A DNA stretch of 22,528 nucleotides, from positions 1-22,528 of the IMG/VR virus record IMGVR_UViG_3300042090_001054; one strand, written 5' to 3'. The notes below the pieces were generated by a model. It was not told the origin of the DNA. It saw only the letters and a program-made list of their open reading frames with translations, and ran no database searches. Below, in pieces: positions 13,715-19,930 of the stretch. Positions within the stretch are counted from its first letter, which is position 1; every line of letters starts with the position of its first letter. Both the position numbers and the translations under genes were made by a program. The stretch is from a virus.

Positions 13715-14214
13715 AGAATACCGCCCTTTCTTTTCTCGTCGCAATTTATTCTTGAAACAAGTTTATGCGATATATTAAAAATATTTGCAATATCACGCTG
13801 TTTCTTACTTTCTGCAAGCAACGCTTTTATTTTATCTCTATCCGAATCAGATAATTTAGACCTTGGATTCTTCTCGCCCTTTTGATGTAAGACAGGACTT
13901 CTTTTTTTAAGAATCATATCTCTCGCATTGTCAGTTCGAGTACCAAGAAATAAATGGTCAGGATTAGTACAAGAAGCATTATCGCATTTATGCAAAACAC
14001 ATAATCCTTCTGGAATTTCTCCAAAAAATATCATCCAAGAGCCTCTATGAGCCAATATTTGTCTATTTTTATAAAAATACATTCCATAACATTGCTTATT
14101 CTTTATGCCATTCCATTCCCAGCATCCTTCTGGCCGCTTCAGAACATATTTCTCGAATCCTTGCTGCAATGTTCTACATGGTCTTTTGTTTTTTTGGCTA
14201 TAAAAAATTCCCAT
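13711..14214 (-). CDS. HNH homing endonuclease with C-terminal helix-turn-helix
   Basis: 167 residues with AGGTGATTG before ATG. Residues about 30-105 are an HNH_3-type nuclease: CWEWNGIKNKQCYGMYF, AHRGSWMIFFGEIPEG, VLHKCDNASCTNPDHLFLGT (73-92) and DNARDMILKK. His75, Asn84 and His87 are the probable HNH residues, with Cys pairs as in the family. Residues about 120-156 (KLSDSDRDKIKALLAESKKQ ... IFNISHKLVSRI) are a helix-turn-helix for target recognition. This is the usual layout of free-standing phage homing endonucleases that cut an intron- or gene-less allele and spread by repair. It lies inside the fibre block, with its TGA overlapping the next gene's ATG, and does not visibly interrupt any reading frame. 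It probably nicks or cuts a related phage nearby. Confidence 0.9.
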   Translation of the reverse strand: MGIFYSQKNKRPCRTLQQGFEKYVLKRPEGCWEWNGIKNKQCYGMYFYKNRQILAHRGSWMIFFGEIPEGLCVLHKCDNASCTNPDHLFLGTRTDNARDMILKKRSPVLHQKGEKNPRSKLSDSDRDKIKALLAESKKQRDIANIFNISHKLVSRINCDEKRKGGIL

Positions 14215-14222
14215 ACAATCAC

Positions 14223-14570
14223 CTATACATCAGAGCCAAACATGACGCTAAAGTAAACAGAACCAGTTGATGGAGTCCCTATCTCTTTAACATACAACCG
14301 AGTTCCTTCAGCAATATAGAATCCGCCTTGCTGGGTCTTGTTGCTGGTTACATCGTCTAAAAGAAAGCCATTGCTTGGTAAGGGAAAATGATCATTGATT
14401 CCATCAAACGAAAACATAAGCGTTACATCAGTCAGATTCTGTATAAAGAACTGTCGGGCTGGATTAGCAATAGGAGTTCCTACGCCCATATAACCAGCGC
14501 CTATAGATGCTTCGCCCAGAGATCGAACTGGCTCAAATTGAAGTCGTATCGCTAAATTTGGGGTTGCCAT
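14223..14570 (-). CDS. Small virion-like beta protein (paralogue of next upstream gene)
   Basis: 115 residues with a TAGGAGAATAGT ribosome site. The core QFFIQNLTDVTLMFSFDGIN, then DHFPLP, LYVKEIG and STGSVYFSVMFG, matches the 113-aa protein encoded just upstream (NATDETITISYDGVNDHEIM, IYVKGTAG, TGSVYLSGFY). The two genes are a tandem duplication separated by one base. Such small beta proteins occur in phage structural regions, perhaps as head or tail decoration or fibre-base subunits; the exact role is unknown. It is probably co-transcribed with the fibre genes from 16247-16276. Confidence 0.65.
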   Translation of the reverse strand: MATPNLAIRLQFEPVRSLGEASIGAGYMGVGTPIANPARQFFIQNLTDVTLMFSFDGINDHFPLPSNGFLLDDVTSNKTQQGGFYIAEGTRLYVKEIGTPSTGSVYFSVMFGSDV

Positions 14571-14571
14571 A

Positions 14572-14913
14572 CTATTCTCCTACTGGTTGGTAGAATCCTG
14601 AAAGATACACGCTTCCTGTGCCCGCCGTCCCTTTAACATATATAATCTGACCGATAGGGAATAATGCTACTTTTCCTGCAGGTAATGCATTATTCTGCGT
14701 TGTTGGAGTTTCATAGACGGTATTTTCCAGCATAATCTCATGATCATTAACGCCATCATAACTAATGGTTATTGTTTCATCTGTCGCATTATTTATTCTG
14801 AAAAAGAAAGCTGCACCTTCAGCTCCACTAGGATTGATAGCTATATATCCTACCGTGATATCTGCAGATGTAATGCTTGTTAACTTTAAAGGGAATACTC
14901 TATTATTGGCCAT
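14572..14913 (-). CDS. Small virion-like beta protein (paralogue of downstream gene)
   Basis: 113 residues, ATG after AAGGATCAGGCG. Motifs are FFFRINNATDETITISYDGV, NDHEIML, GQIIYVKGTAGTGSVYLSGF. It is clearly related to the 115-aa product of 14223-14570, about one third identical by eye in the core. Its start overlaps the end of the 73-aa gene by 11 bases. No signal peptide, membrane helix or enzyme motif is present. Two diverged copies side by side suggest hetero-oligomers or two decoration proteins. Structural role inferred from context only. Confidence 0.65.
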   Translation of the reverse strand: MANNRVFPLKLTSITSADITVGYIAINPSGAEGAAFFFRINNATDETITISYDGVNDHEIMLENTVYETPTTQNNALPAGKVALFPIGQIIYVKGTAGTGSVYLSGFYQPVGE

Positions 14914-15124
14914 CGCCTGATCCTTCTACCACTTCTGGTTCTAGAGGGGCTTCTTCTGCGGGCTTCGTTGCTCCCAAGGCTTTTTTAGCTTGTTCACAGA
15001 CCTCTAAAAGAAGGTCGTTAGTAGCATCAACTGCAGTACCCCATGTAGTTCCTACTGGAATGTGGAATGTAAAGTCGTGTTCGCCTTTGGTTACTTTGAT
15101 CTGTACTAATTGCGTAATTTGCAT
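14903..15124 (-). CDS. Hypothetical small acidic protein in fibre operon
   Basis: 73 residues from ATG 15124. This start is preferred to one at 15259 because it has AAAGGAAAAGC upstream and avoids overlap with the 339-aa gene; the longer frame would also run through a strong hairpin. The N-terminal part (MQITQLVQIKVTKGEHDFTF) is beta-like. A helix follows (AVDATNDLLLEVCEQAKKAL), then an acidic Pro/Glu tail (PAEEAPLEPEVVEGSG). Not recognised; it could be a chaperone or assembly factor for the adjacent structural proteins. Confidence 0.65.
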   Translation of the reverse strand: MQITQLVQIKVTKGEHDFTFHIPVGTTWGTAVDATNDLLLEVCEQAKKALGATKPAEEAPLEPEVVEGSGDGQ

Positions 15125-15143
15125 TGCTTTTCCTTTGTATGTG

Positions 15144-15181
15144 CATAGCCCCCTGGAAGAGTGAAAGACCAAGGGACTATG
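15144..15181 (-). other. 13-bp hairpin in the fibre-operon RNA
   Basis: On the minus strand CATAGTCCCTTGG and CCAGGGGGCTATG pair along all 13 positions, two of them G-U, around a 12-base loop. On the plus strand those two pairs are mismatches, so the structure is favoured in the leftward RNA. It lies between the 339-aa gene (ends 15205) and the 73-aa gene (starts 15124). No T-run follows, so an RNA-stability or processing element is more likely than a strong terminator. Confidence 0.5.
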
Positions 15182-15204
15182 ATATGAGAATATTATTAAT
15201 TTTA

Positions 15205-16224
15205 TCAGGCACCTGTGACGACGTAAGTCCATGTAGTTGCGCCATTGGTATTTATCCAAAGACGGTTATTCACACCAGAACCTGCAGTATATAAATAAAT
15301 AGATCCCTGTGCAGCATTGACCGAACCGTTAGGCAATCCAGAACCAAATAAGATAGCAGGGCCAGTATTGAATGATATACCGGCAGTATCAAGTATAAGC
15401 TCAGTTCCAGTAGCAGTTTCTAACGTTAAAGTAGTGCTCGCTGTGGTAGAACCTATAACGATAGATTTAGCCGCTGCGCCTGTACCGATATTGACACTAG
15501 ATATAGTTGCATCTGAGGCAATATTTGTAGTACCTGTACCTGAATTAATCGTAATGCCCGCTGTTCCACCGTTAATAGTAGTTGAAGCAGCCCCTGTTGT
15601 AGAACCTAAGGTAACTACGTTAGCAGCTGCACCATCACCCACGTGAACTGTCTTAACGCCTGTACCGCCTGTACCAAGGTTAACTGTTTGAGCACCAGTA
15701 CCACCACCAAAAGTAATAGCTCCTGTTTGAGCAGTTCCGCCTATAGCTATAGTACCTGTTGTAGTAGCAGCACCAACGGTATACGTTGTAGCAGCAGCGC
15801 CATTTAGGACAAAGTTACCAGTACCTGTTTCTAAGGTAAGCGAACTTGCACCAGTAGCTGAACCAATACTCACAAGCTTAGCACCAGCACCAGTACCTAT
15901 GCCAATTGTGGTATTTACCGCATCGCCAGAAATACTCACTGCGCCAGTTCCTGTAGTCGTCACTGGGCCAGGATTAACAGTCAGGCTTGTAAATACACCC
16001 GCGCCACCTGAAGCTTCTAATAGTTGCCAGTTTGCTGCACCAGCTGTAATAGAAGAAAGACAATAGATAAGATTAGATGGTTGGTCGATCCATAAAGTGC
16101 CATACGGACTCGTATCACTTGTGGTTGGGGCCCGTTGGGAAATTATAGGTGATGGAGGAAGTGTTTGGAGGGCATTATCTATGCCGTATCCCACCAATAA
16201 TCGTGTTCTTCGTTGAATTGCCAT
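15205..16224 (-). CDS. Repeat fibre protein, first gene of leftward fibre block
   Basis: 339 residues with a CAGGAGAATATA ribosome site. Residues about 35-72 (TSPYGTLWIDQPSNLIYCLS ... AANWQLLEASGG) resemble the N-terminal module of the C1q-type fibre and probably attach it to the virion. Residues about 95-280 are Gly/Thr/Ala repeats such as IGTGAGAKLVSIGSATGASS and IGGTAQTGAITFGGGTGAQT, closely related to those of the 670-aa fibre. The end (AAQGSIYLYTAGSGVNNRLW ... TTWTYVVTGA) is a module often seen at the C-terminus of phage fibre or tail proteins. As the promoter-proximal gene it may be the main fibre shaft. Confidence 0.75.
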   Translation of the reverse strand: MAIQRRTRLLVGYGIDNALQTLPPSPIISQRAPTTSDTSPYGTLWIDQPSNLIYCLSSITAGAANWQLLEASGGAGVFTSLTVNPGPVTTTGTGAVSISGDAVNTTIGIGTGAGAKLVSIGSATGASSLTLETGTGNFVLNGAAATTYTVGAATTTGTIAIGGTAQTGAITFGGGTGAQTVNLGTGGTGVKTVHVGDGAAANVVTLGSTTGAASTTINGGTAGITINSGTGTTNIASDATISSVNIGTGAAAKSIVIGSTTASTTLTLETATGTELILDTAGISFNTGPAILFGSGLPNGSVNAAQGSIYLYTAGSGVNNRLWINTNGATTWTYVVTGA

Positions 16225-16246
16225 TATATTCTCCTGGCTAGAGTGA

Positions 16247-16276
16247 AGTATATTTTTATCCCATCATAAAGGTCAA
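16247..16276 (-). promoter_or_regulatory. Leftward promoter of the fibre block
   Basis: On the minus strand -35 TTGACC (complement of 16271-16276), an 18-base spacer and -10 TATACT (complement of 16247-16252). It lies just upstream of the 339-aa gene start at 16224 and diverges from the promoter at 16298-16326. Confidence 0.6.
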
Positions 16277-16287
16277 TAGATCATAAA
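16263..16287. repeat. Direct repeat ATCATAAA, possible operator
   Basis: ATCATAAA occurs at 16263-16270 and 16280-16287, 17 bases apart, overlapping the leftward -35 region and lying before the rightward promoter. It is a candidate site for the ribbon-helix-helix protein encoded next to it. The repeat is short and could be coincidental. Confidence 0.3.
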
Positions 16288-16297
16288 AGCAAGATGA

Positions 16298-16326
16298 TTG
16301 ACTCTTTAGTAATGTATTTGTATATT
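16298..16326 (+). promoter_or_regulatory. Rightward promoter for the RHH regulator and head genes
   Basis: -35 TTGACT (16298-16303), a 17-base spacer and -10 TATATT (16321-16326), 26 bases before the ATG of the 48-aa regulator. It is the only good promoter seen upstream of the portal gene. Confidence 0.65.
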
Positions 16327-16352
16327 CCACAAAAACTGTATTTAGGATGAAT

Positions 16353-16499
16353 ATGTACAAAAGAAAGACAATCACATTCGAGCTAAGCGAAGATCAACAT
16401 AAAACCATAAAGATTGCTGCTGCAAATAAGGGAATAAGCATGAGTCTCCTTATGCATCGGGCTATTATTGACTACTTAAAGAAGTTGGAAAAAGAATAA
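16353..16499 (+). CDS. Ribbon-helix-helix (CopG/Arc-like) regulator
   Basis: 48 residues from ATG 16353 behind AGGA; an in-frame ATG two codons earlier overlaps that site. The pattern is typical of a ribbon-helix-helix protein: a basic strand RKTITFELS (residues 4-12), helix A EDQHKTIKIAAANKG, turn GIS, and helix B MSLLMHRAIIDYLKKLEK. Such proteins bind DNA as dimers with the paired strands in the major groove. It sits between divergent promoters for the fibre block and the head block, so autoregulation and control of both is likely, though inferred. It is the first gene of the head transcript, 67 bases before the portal gene. Confidence 0.8.
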   Translation: MYKRKTITFELSEDQHKTIKIAAANKGISMSLLMHRAIIDYLKKLEKE

Positions 16500-16508
16500 G
16501 AGAGAAAT

Positions 16509-16558
16509 TCCTTGATATTATAGTCCCTCAGTCCTAGACTGAAGGAAATTTTCAAGGA
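16509..16558 (+). promoter_or_regulatory. Stem-loop covering the portal ribosome site
   Basis: An inner stem pairs 16524-16533 with 16537-16546 (10 positions, one mismatch, loop CTA). An outer stem pairs TCCTTGA (16509-16515) with TCAAGGA (16552-16558), which contains the AAGGA ribosome site of the portal gene. When folded, the site would be partly hidden, so portal translation may be tuned or coupled to translation from the RHH gene. Predicted by eye only. Confidence 0.45.
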
Positions 16559-16566
16559 GACTTTGA

Positions 16567-18663
16567 ATGCTGTTTCCCATACTTGGACCTCAATATTACG
16601 ATCAAAAAGATCAAGCAATTCTTTCCAGAATGGAATCGTTCTATGCAGAAGCTATTACGATCAATCAATCTTTCTGGGGTGAAGCTGACACTGATACTCG
16701 ATTTGAGGTAGGCGATCAAACTCTCTGGACCGATCTATACGGTAACCTTCCTGCAAATCGTCGCAGGCAATTTAATTTTAACCGCATCCGACGCGTTATA
16801 GAGATGGTTTCTGGCTATCAACGCCGTAACCGTAAATCAACCATCTGCATTCCTGAAATCAATGCTGATGCAGAGACTGCTGATCAGTTCACCAAAGTAC
16901 TCATGTATGTTAATAAGACTGGAAATGTTCTTGAGACTATCTCAGAAGCGTTTCATGGTGCGTTAGTAACCGGCATGAACTTCTTACATGTATGGACAGA
17001 CTATAGAACCGATCCGGTTAATGGTGAGATTAAGGTAGATTGTTGTCCGTATAACTCATATATGGTTGATCCGTACTTCAGAAAATTAGATATGTCCGAT
17101 TGCAATGGTATATGGAAAAGATCTTTTCTTACCAAAAGAGAATGTATTTCGCTCCTACCAGAATCTACCGAAGAAATACTTGGGCTTACAGGATTGGATG
17201 CCGGTACTGGTCGTGATGGAAAATTCCAATTCATGCCCGAATCCTACAATTATGGGTATAAAAACTTACTTACCTACGATGAGTTCTATTATCGTGACTA
17301 TCGACAGCAAAAACTTCTGATTGACAGCCAGACTGGCGACACCATGGAATGGAAGTCGGATGACGAAGATGCATTACGAATGTTCTTGGAAATGAATCCA
17401 ACGATAACCGTAACTAAGCAAGAGATACCAACAGTGACGTTGGCTATTGTAGTACAGGGTAGAGTTTTCTACCACGGGCCTCAACCACAGGGAATTGATT
17501 CATACCCTATGGTGCCCGTGGTTGGTTATTACAATCCGCAGATGCCGTATTTTCCATATCGTATACAAGGTATGGTTCGTGGCTTAAGAGATGCTCAGTA
17601 TCTCTACAATCGTCGTCGTATCATTGAACTAGATATCTTAGAATCACAAATCAACTCTGGTTGGATATATAAAGAGAATGCTTTAGTTAACCCTAAAGAT
17701 GTGTTTTTGAATGGTCAAGGCCGTGGTTTAGCGCTCAAGTCTGATGCTCAGATGACTGATGTGCAGCAGATTCTTCCTCCTCAAGTACCGCCATCTATGA
17801 TTCAGCTATCAGAATTGTTAGCGCGTGAAGTTATGGAGATATCAGGTGTCAATGAAGAACTATTGGGATCAGCCATTGATGATAAGGCTGGTATATTATC
17901 GATGCTTCGCCAAGGAGCTGGTCTTACAACATTACAATCCCTTTTCGATCATCTTGATTTGGCTCAAAAAGCTGTGGGCAAGATAATGCTTGATATTGTT
18001 CAAGCTAACTGGACTCCAGGAAAGATCGCTAAGATATTAGAAGATCAGCAGCCTGCTGCCCAGTTCTACAATAAAAACTTTGGGAAATATAATGCTGATG
18101 TTGAAGAAGGTCTCAACACTACTACACAAAAGCAGATGCAGTTTGCGCAAATGTTACAACTTCGGGAAGCTGGTGTACCGATATCTCCGGTTGACCTCTT
18201 GGAAGCGGCGACAATTCAAGGCAAGAAAAAAATCATAGAGAACTCTGTAGCAATGCAGCAAGCTCAAATGCAAGCTCAGCAGATACAGCTACAAGCTGGC
18301 GTTCAAGAGCAACAAGCCCGTACAAACTTGGCACATGCTCGAGCTCAAGCAGACCGAGGCTTAGGATTGGAACGCGTATCACGTATTCAAGAGAATCAAG
18401 CATTGGCGCAAGAGCGTAGAGCTGCAGCTGAGAAAGATCGCGAGATGGCTTTACTCAATCTCGTAAAAGCTCTAAAAGAAATAGAAGGTGTCGATCTGGC
18501 TCATCTTGAAAAGCTCATCAATCTTAATCAATTGGTTCAATCAGGCGAGCAATCCTTAAGTGAAGAACAACCTATGATGCCACAACAAGCTCCAATGCAG
18601 CAATCGCCTATGCAGCAGAATTTAGAAGCTATTGGACAACCTCAACCAATGGCAGGTAGTTAG
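16567..18663 (+). CDS. P22-type portal protein
   Basis: 698 residues, close to the 725 of P22 gp1. The N-terminal part has DTDTRFEVGDQTLWTDLYGN and NFNRIRRVIEMVSGYQRRNR (70-89), typical of P22-like portals (the 'N-R-I...I...GyqR' block). The middle contains the expected alpha/beta wing and stem: GMVRGLRDAQYLYNRRRIIE and EISGVNEELLGSAIDDKAGI. The C-terminal 120 residues are a Gln/Ala/Arg-rich helix (QQAQMQAQQIQLQAGVQEQQ, ARAQADRGLGLE) like the portal barrel, then a Pro/Met/Gln-rich tail. Portals form a dodecameric ring at one capsid vertex through which DNA enters and leaves. The ribosome site CAAGGAGA lies inside a hairpin. Head genes follow downstream; no terminase gene is seen before it. 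Confidence 0.92.
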   Translation: MLFPILGPQYYDQKDQAILSRMESFYAEAITINQSFWGEADTDTRFEVGDQTLWTDLYGNLPANRRRQFNFNRIRRVIEMVSGYQRRNRKSTICIPEINADAETADQFTKVLMYVNKTGNVLETISEAFHGALVTGMNFLHVWTDYRTDPVNGEIKVDCCPYNSYMVDPYFRKLDMSDCNGIWKRSFLTKRECISLLPESTEEILGLTGLDAGTGRDGKFQFMPESYNYGYKNLLTYDEFYYRDYRQQKLLIDSQTGDTMEWKSDDEDALRMFLEMNPTITVTKQEIPTVTLAIVVQGRVFYHGPQPQGIDSYPMVPVVGYYNPQMPYFPYRIQGMVRGLRDAQYLYNRRRIIELDILESQINSGWIYKENALVNPKDVFLNGQGRGLALKSDAQMTDVQQILPPQVPPSMIQLSELLAREVMEISGVNEELLGSAIDDKAGILSMLRQGAGLTTLQSLFDHLDLAQKAVGKIMLDIVQANWTPGKIAKILEDQQPAAQFYNKNFGKYNADVEEGLNTTTQKQMQFAQMLQLREAGVPISPVDLLEAATIQGKKKIIENSVAMQQAQMQAQQIQLQAGVQEQQARTNLAHARAQADRGLGLERVSRIQENQALAQERRAAAEKDREMALLNLVKALKEIEGVDLAHLEKLINLNQLVQSGEQSLSEEQPMMPQQAPMQQSPMQQNLEAIGQPQPMAGS

Positions 18664-18707
18664 AGGTATAACCTTGCCCTCGGGCAGTTACTATCAAAGG
18701 AGCCGGT

Positions 18708-19034
18708 ATGGCTATGAAAAAACGACATCATTCTTCAATGAAGATGAAGATGTCAGAGCATAAGGTTGATAAACTTCATTATCGACAAGGATTAGGTTCT
18801 GAATACTATGCAGGATCCGATCCACGTCGTCGTTTAGAACGAGAAGACGGCGCTATGATTCGTGAGGATCGTAATGCAGTTGCAAATCTTCCTCAAGAAG
18901 TGATTTATCACGCATGGGAAAAGACTCCTCATTATGCAAATTATGAGTTAGACGACACTATACATGGTATTGACCGTCAAGAAAGTGAAGATGGATCAGA
19001 AATGATGAAACACCTTCAACCAGGTAAATACTAA
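18708..19034 (+). CDS. Hypothetical head-region protein
   Basis: 108 residues with AAAGGAGCC before ATG. A basic, His/Met/Lys-rich N-terminus (KKRHHSSMKMKMSEHK) precedes a conserved-looking core: SEYYAGSDPRRRLEREDGAM, IREDRNAVANLPQEVIYHAW, then LDDTIHGIDRQESED. I do not recall a named family, but a similar short gene commonly lies between portal and scaffold in phages with this capsid type, from memory only. Its stop overlaps the next gene (TAATG). Binding to DNA or to the portal is possible given the charge. Confidence 0.65.
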   Translation: MAMKKRHHSSMKMKMSEHKVDKLHYRQGLGSEYYAGSDPRRRLEREDGAMIREDRNAVANLPQEVIYHAWEKTPHYANYELDDTIHGIDRQESEDGSEMMKHLQPGKY

Positions 19035-19183
19035 TGGCACAAGCTCCTCGTTTAAAAGGTAAACCACAGAAAATAGCATGGGCTATCTTAGGGAAACCTA
19101 ACAATCTTGCGGTCAAAAAGACAGCAAGAGAGAAGGAAATAGACCATCGCCTATTATACCAATATTCGTTTAGAGTTCGTTAA
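19034..19183 (+). CDS. Small basic hypothetical protein
   Basis: 49 residues, coupled to the preceding gene by TAATG at 19032-19036. It is basic throughout (RLKGKPQKIAWAILGKPNNL, AVKKTAREKEIDHRLLYQYS) and ends in FRVR. Not recognised. Its length and charge match the neighbouring small basic proteins, which may package with DNA or assist head assembly. A hairpin at 19191-19228 follows closely. Confidence 0.5.
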   Translation: MAQAPRLKGKPQKIAWAILGKPNNLAVKKTAREKEIDHRLLYQYSFRVR

Positions 19184-19190
19184 CACGAGA

Positions 19191-19228
19191 CAGAGGCGAG
19201 TGCTTTTCCTTTTTTGAACTCGCCTCTG
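19191..19228 (+). other. 11-bp hairpin between small head genes
   Basis: CAGAGGCGAGT (19191-19201) and ACTCGCCTCTG (19218-19228) form a perfect stem around a T-rich 16-base loop. There is no T-run after the stem, and the next ribosome site (GGAGGA) starts 7 bases later. Partial termination or RNA protection is possible. Confidence 0.55.
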
Positions 19229-19243
19229 CACGTTGGAGGATCC

Positions 19244-19561
19244 ATGAAGAAATCAGAAAAAAAAATAACCGTTGCTAAAGGCGTAAAAGTTAAGCGCGGT
19301 GAAGAAGAAAAGATGCGAGAAAAGAAAGGCTCATCAAGCGCAGGGAAGTATAAACATGTGGCTCCAAAAGATTTCGCTGGTTCTGCTGGCGGTGCTTCTA
19401 AATTTAGTTTTCCAATTAATGATATTGCACACGCTCGGAATGCTCTCGCAAGAGCGCATTATGCGGCTAACCCAGAAGGCATCAGAGCCAAAGTCTATAA
19501 AAAGTACCCCGAGCTAAAGATGCGTCATGAAGAACGCGAGAAAAAGAAAGGTGAAAAATGA
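19244..19561 (+). CDS. DUF6582-like basic head-region protein
   Basis: 105 residues from ATG 19244, which has an ideal GGAGGA site five bases away; an earlier TTG start would begin inside the hairpin. The first 45 residues are Lys/Glu-rich. The core FAGSAGGASKFSFPINDIAH, ARNALARAHYAANPEGIRAK, VYKKYPEL matches the DUF6582-type pattern 'FPI-x-ARNALAR-x-KVxxKYP', a family common in phages and of unknown function. The C-terminus is again very basic. Its stop overlaps the start of a 17-aa Cys-rich frame (ATGA). Confidence 0.7.
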   Translation: MKKSEKKITVAKGVKVKRGEEEKMREKKGSSSAGKYKHVAPKDFAGSAGGASKFSFPINDIAHARNALARAHYAANPEGIRAKVYKKYPELKMRHEEREKKKGEK

Positions 19562-19611
19562 TGAAACCATGCTCAAAATGCGCTAACTGTTCTTGTAAGA
19601 AAAAGAAATAA
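19558..19611 (+). CDS. Tiny Cys-rich peptide (17 aa)
   Basis: ATG 19558 overlaps the upstream stop as ATGA and follows GAAAGG. The peptide MMKPCSKCANCSCKKKK has four Cys in CxxCxxCxC and a Lys tail. The compact cysteine spacing, good coupling signal and exact fit between two genes make it more than a random frame, and it could bind zinc or another metal. It is far below usual gene length, so expression is unproven. Confidence 0.4.
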   Translation: MMKPCSKCANCSCKKKK

Positions 19612-19619
19612 GGAAAGCC

Positions 19620-19829
19620 ATGCCTAAACTAAAGAAAACAGCGCCTAAAAAGGCTAAGAAACAACGAATGAAAATCGAGATGGATAAGTTCGATACTGGA
19701 GAATTGCATTCAGGCTCTAAAAAAGGCCCTATTGTAACTAATCCTAAACAAGCCATTGCGATTAGCTTGAGTGAATCAGGACAATCAAAGAAGAAAAGCA
19801 AAGTTGCAAAAAAGAAAAAGAAGAAATAA
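19620..19829 (+). CDS. DUF6496-like small lysine-rich protein
   Basis: 69 residues with AGGAAAGCC before ATG. The core MDKFDTGELHSGSKKGPIVT, NPKQAIAISLSESGQ matches the short DUF6496-type pattern 'F-x-GxLHSGSKxGxxVxxxxQAIAIALSEAG', found in many phage and bacterial genomes with unknown function. Both ends are extremely Lys-rich (KLKKTAPKKAKKQR; a C-terminal run of lysines). Such charge suggests DNA or RNA contact in the virion or during packaging. It is followed by a strong terminator at 19872. Confidence 0.75.
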   Translation: MPKLKKTAPKKAKKQRMKIEMDKFDTGELHSGSKKGPIVTNPKQAIAISLSESGQSKKKSKVAKKKKKK

Positions 19830-19871
19830 CATAGAGCTATCATTTTTCTCCCGAATCATGATGATAAAAAT

Positions 19872-19911
19872 CACAAAAGCCCCTGCATATAGTCCCGTAG
19901 GGGCTTTTGTG
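19872..19911 (+). terminator. Strong rho-independent terminator
   Basis: CACAAAAGCCCCT (19872-19884) and AGGGGCTTTTGTG (19899-19911) form a perfect 13-bp stem with a 14-base loop; the descending arm contains TTTT. It ends the small basic gene group. Only 19 bases separate it from the next ATG and no clear new promoter is seen there, so the downstream scaffold genes probably depend on read-through. Confidence 0.8.
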
Positions 19912-19930
19912 TGTATAAAAAAGGATACAT

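Noticed and set aside
15125-15259. Longer N-terminus for the 73-aa gene, from 15259
   Set aside because: Would overlap the 339-aa gene and translate through the 15144-15181 hairpin; ATG 15124 has the ribosome site.
8243-16224. Diversity-generating retroelement acting on a fibre gene
   Set aside because: No reverse transcriptase and no template/variable repeat pair was found in this window.
18673-18690. GCC-rich mini-hairpin before the 108-aa gene
   Set aside because: A stem of only 4-5 bp with no T-run is too weak to call a terminator.
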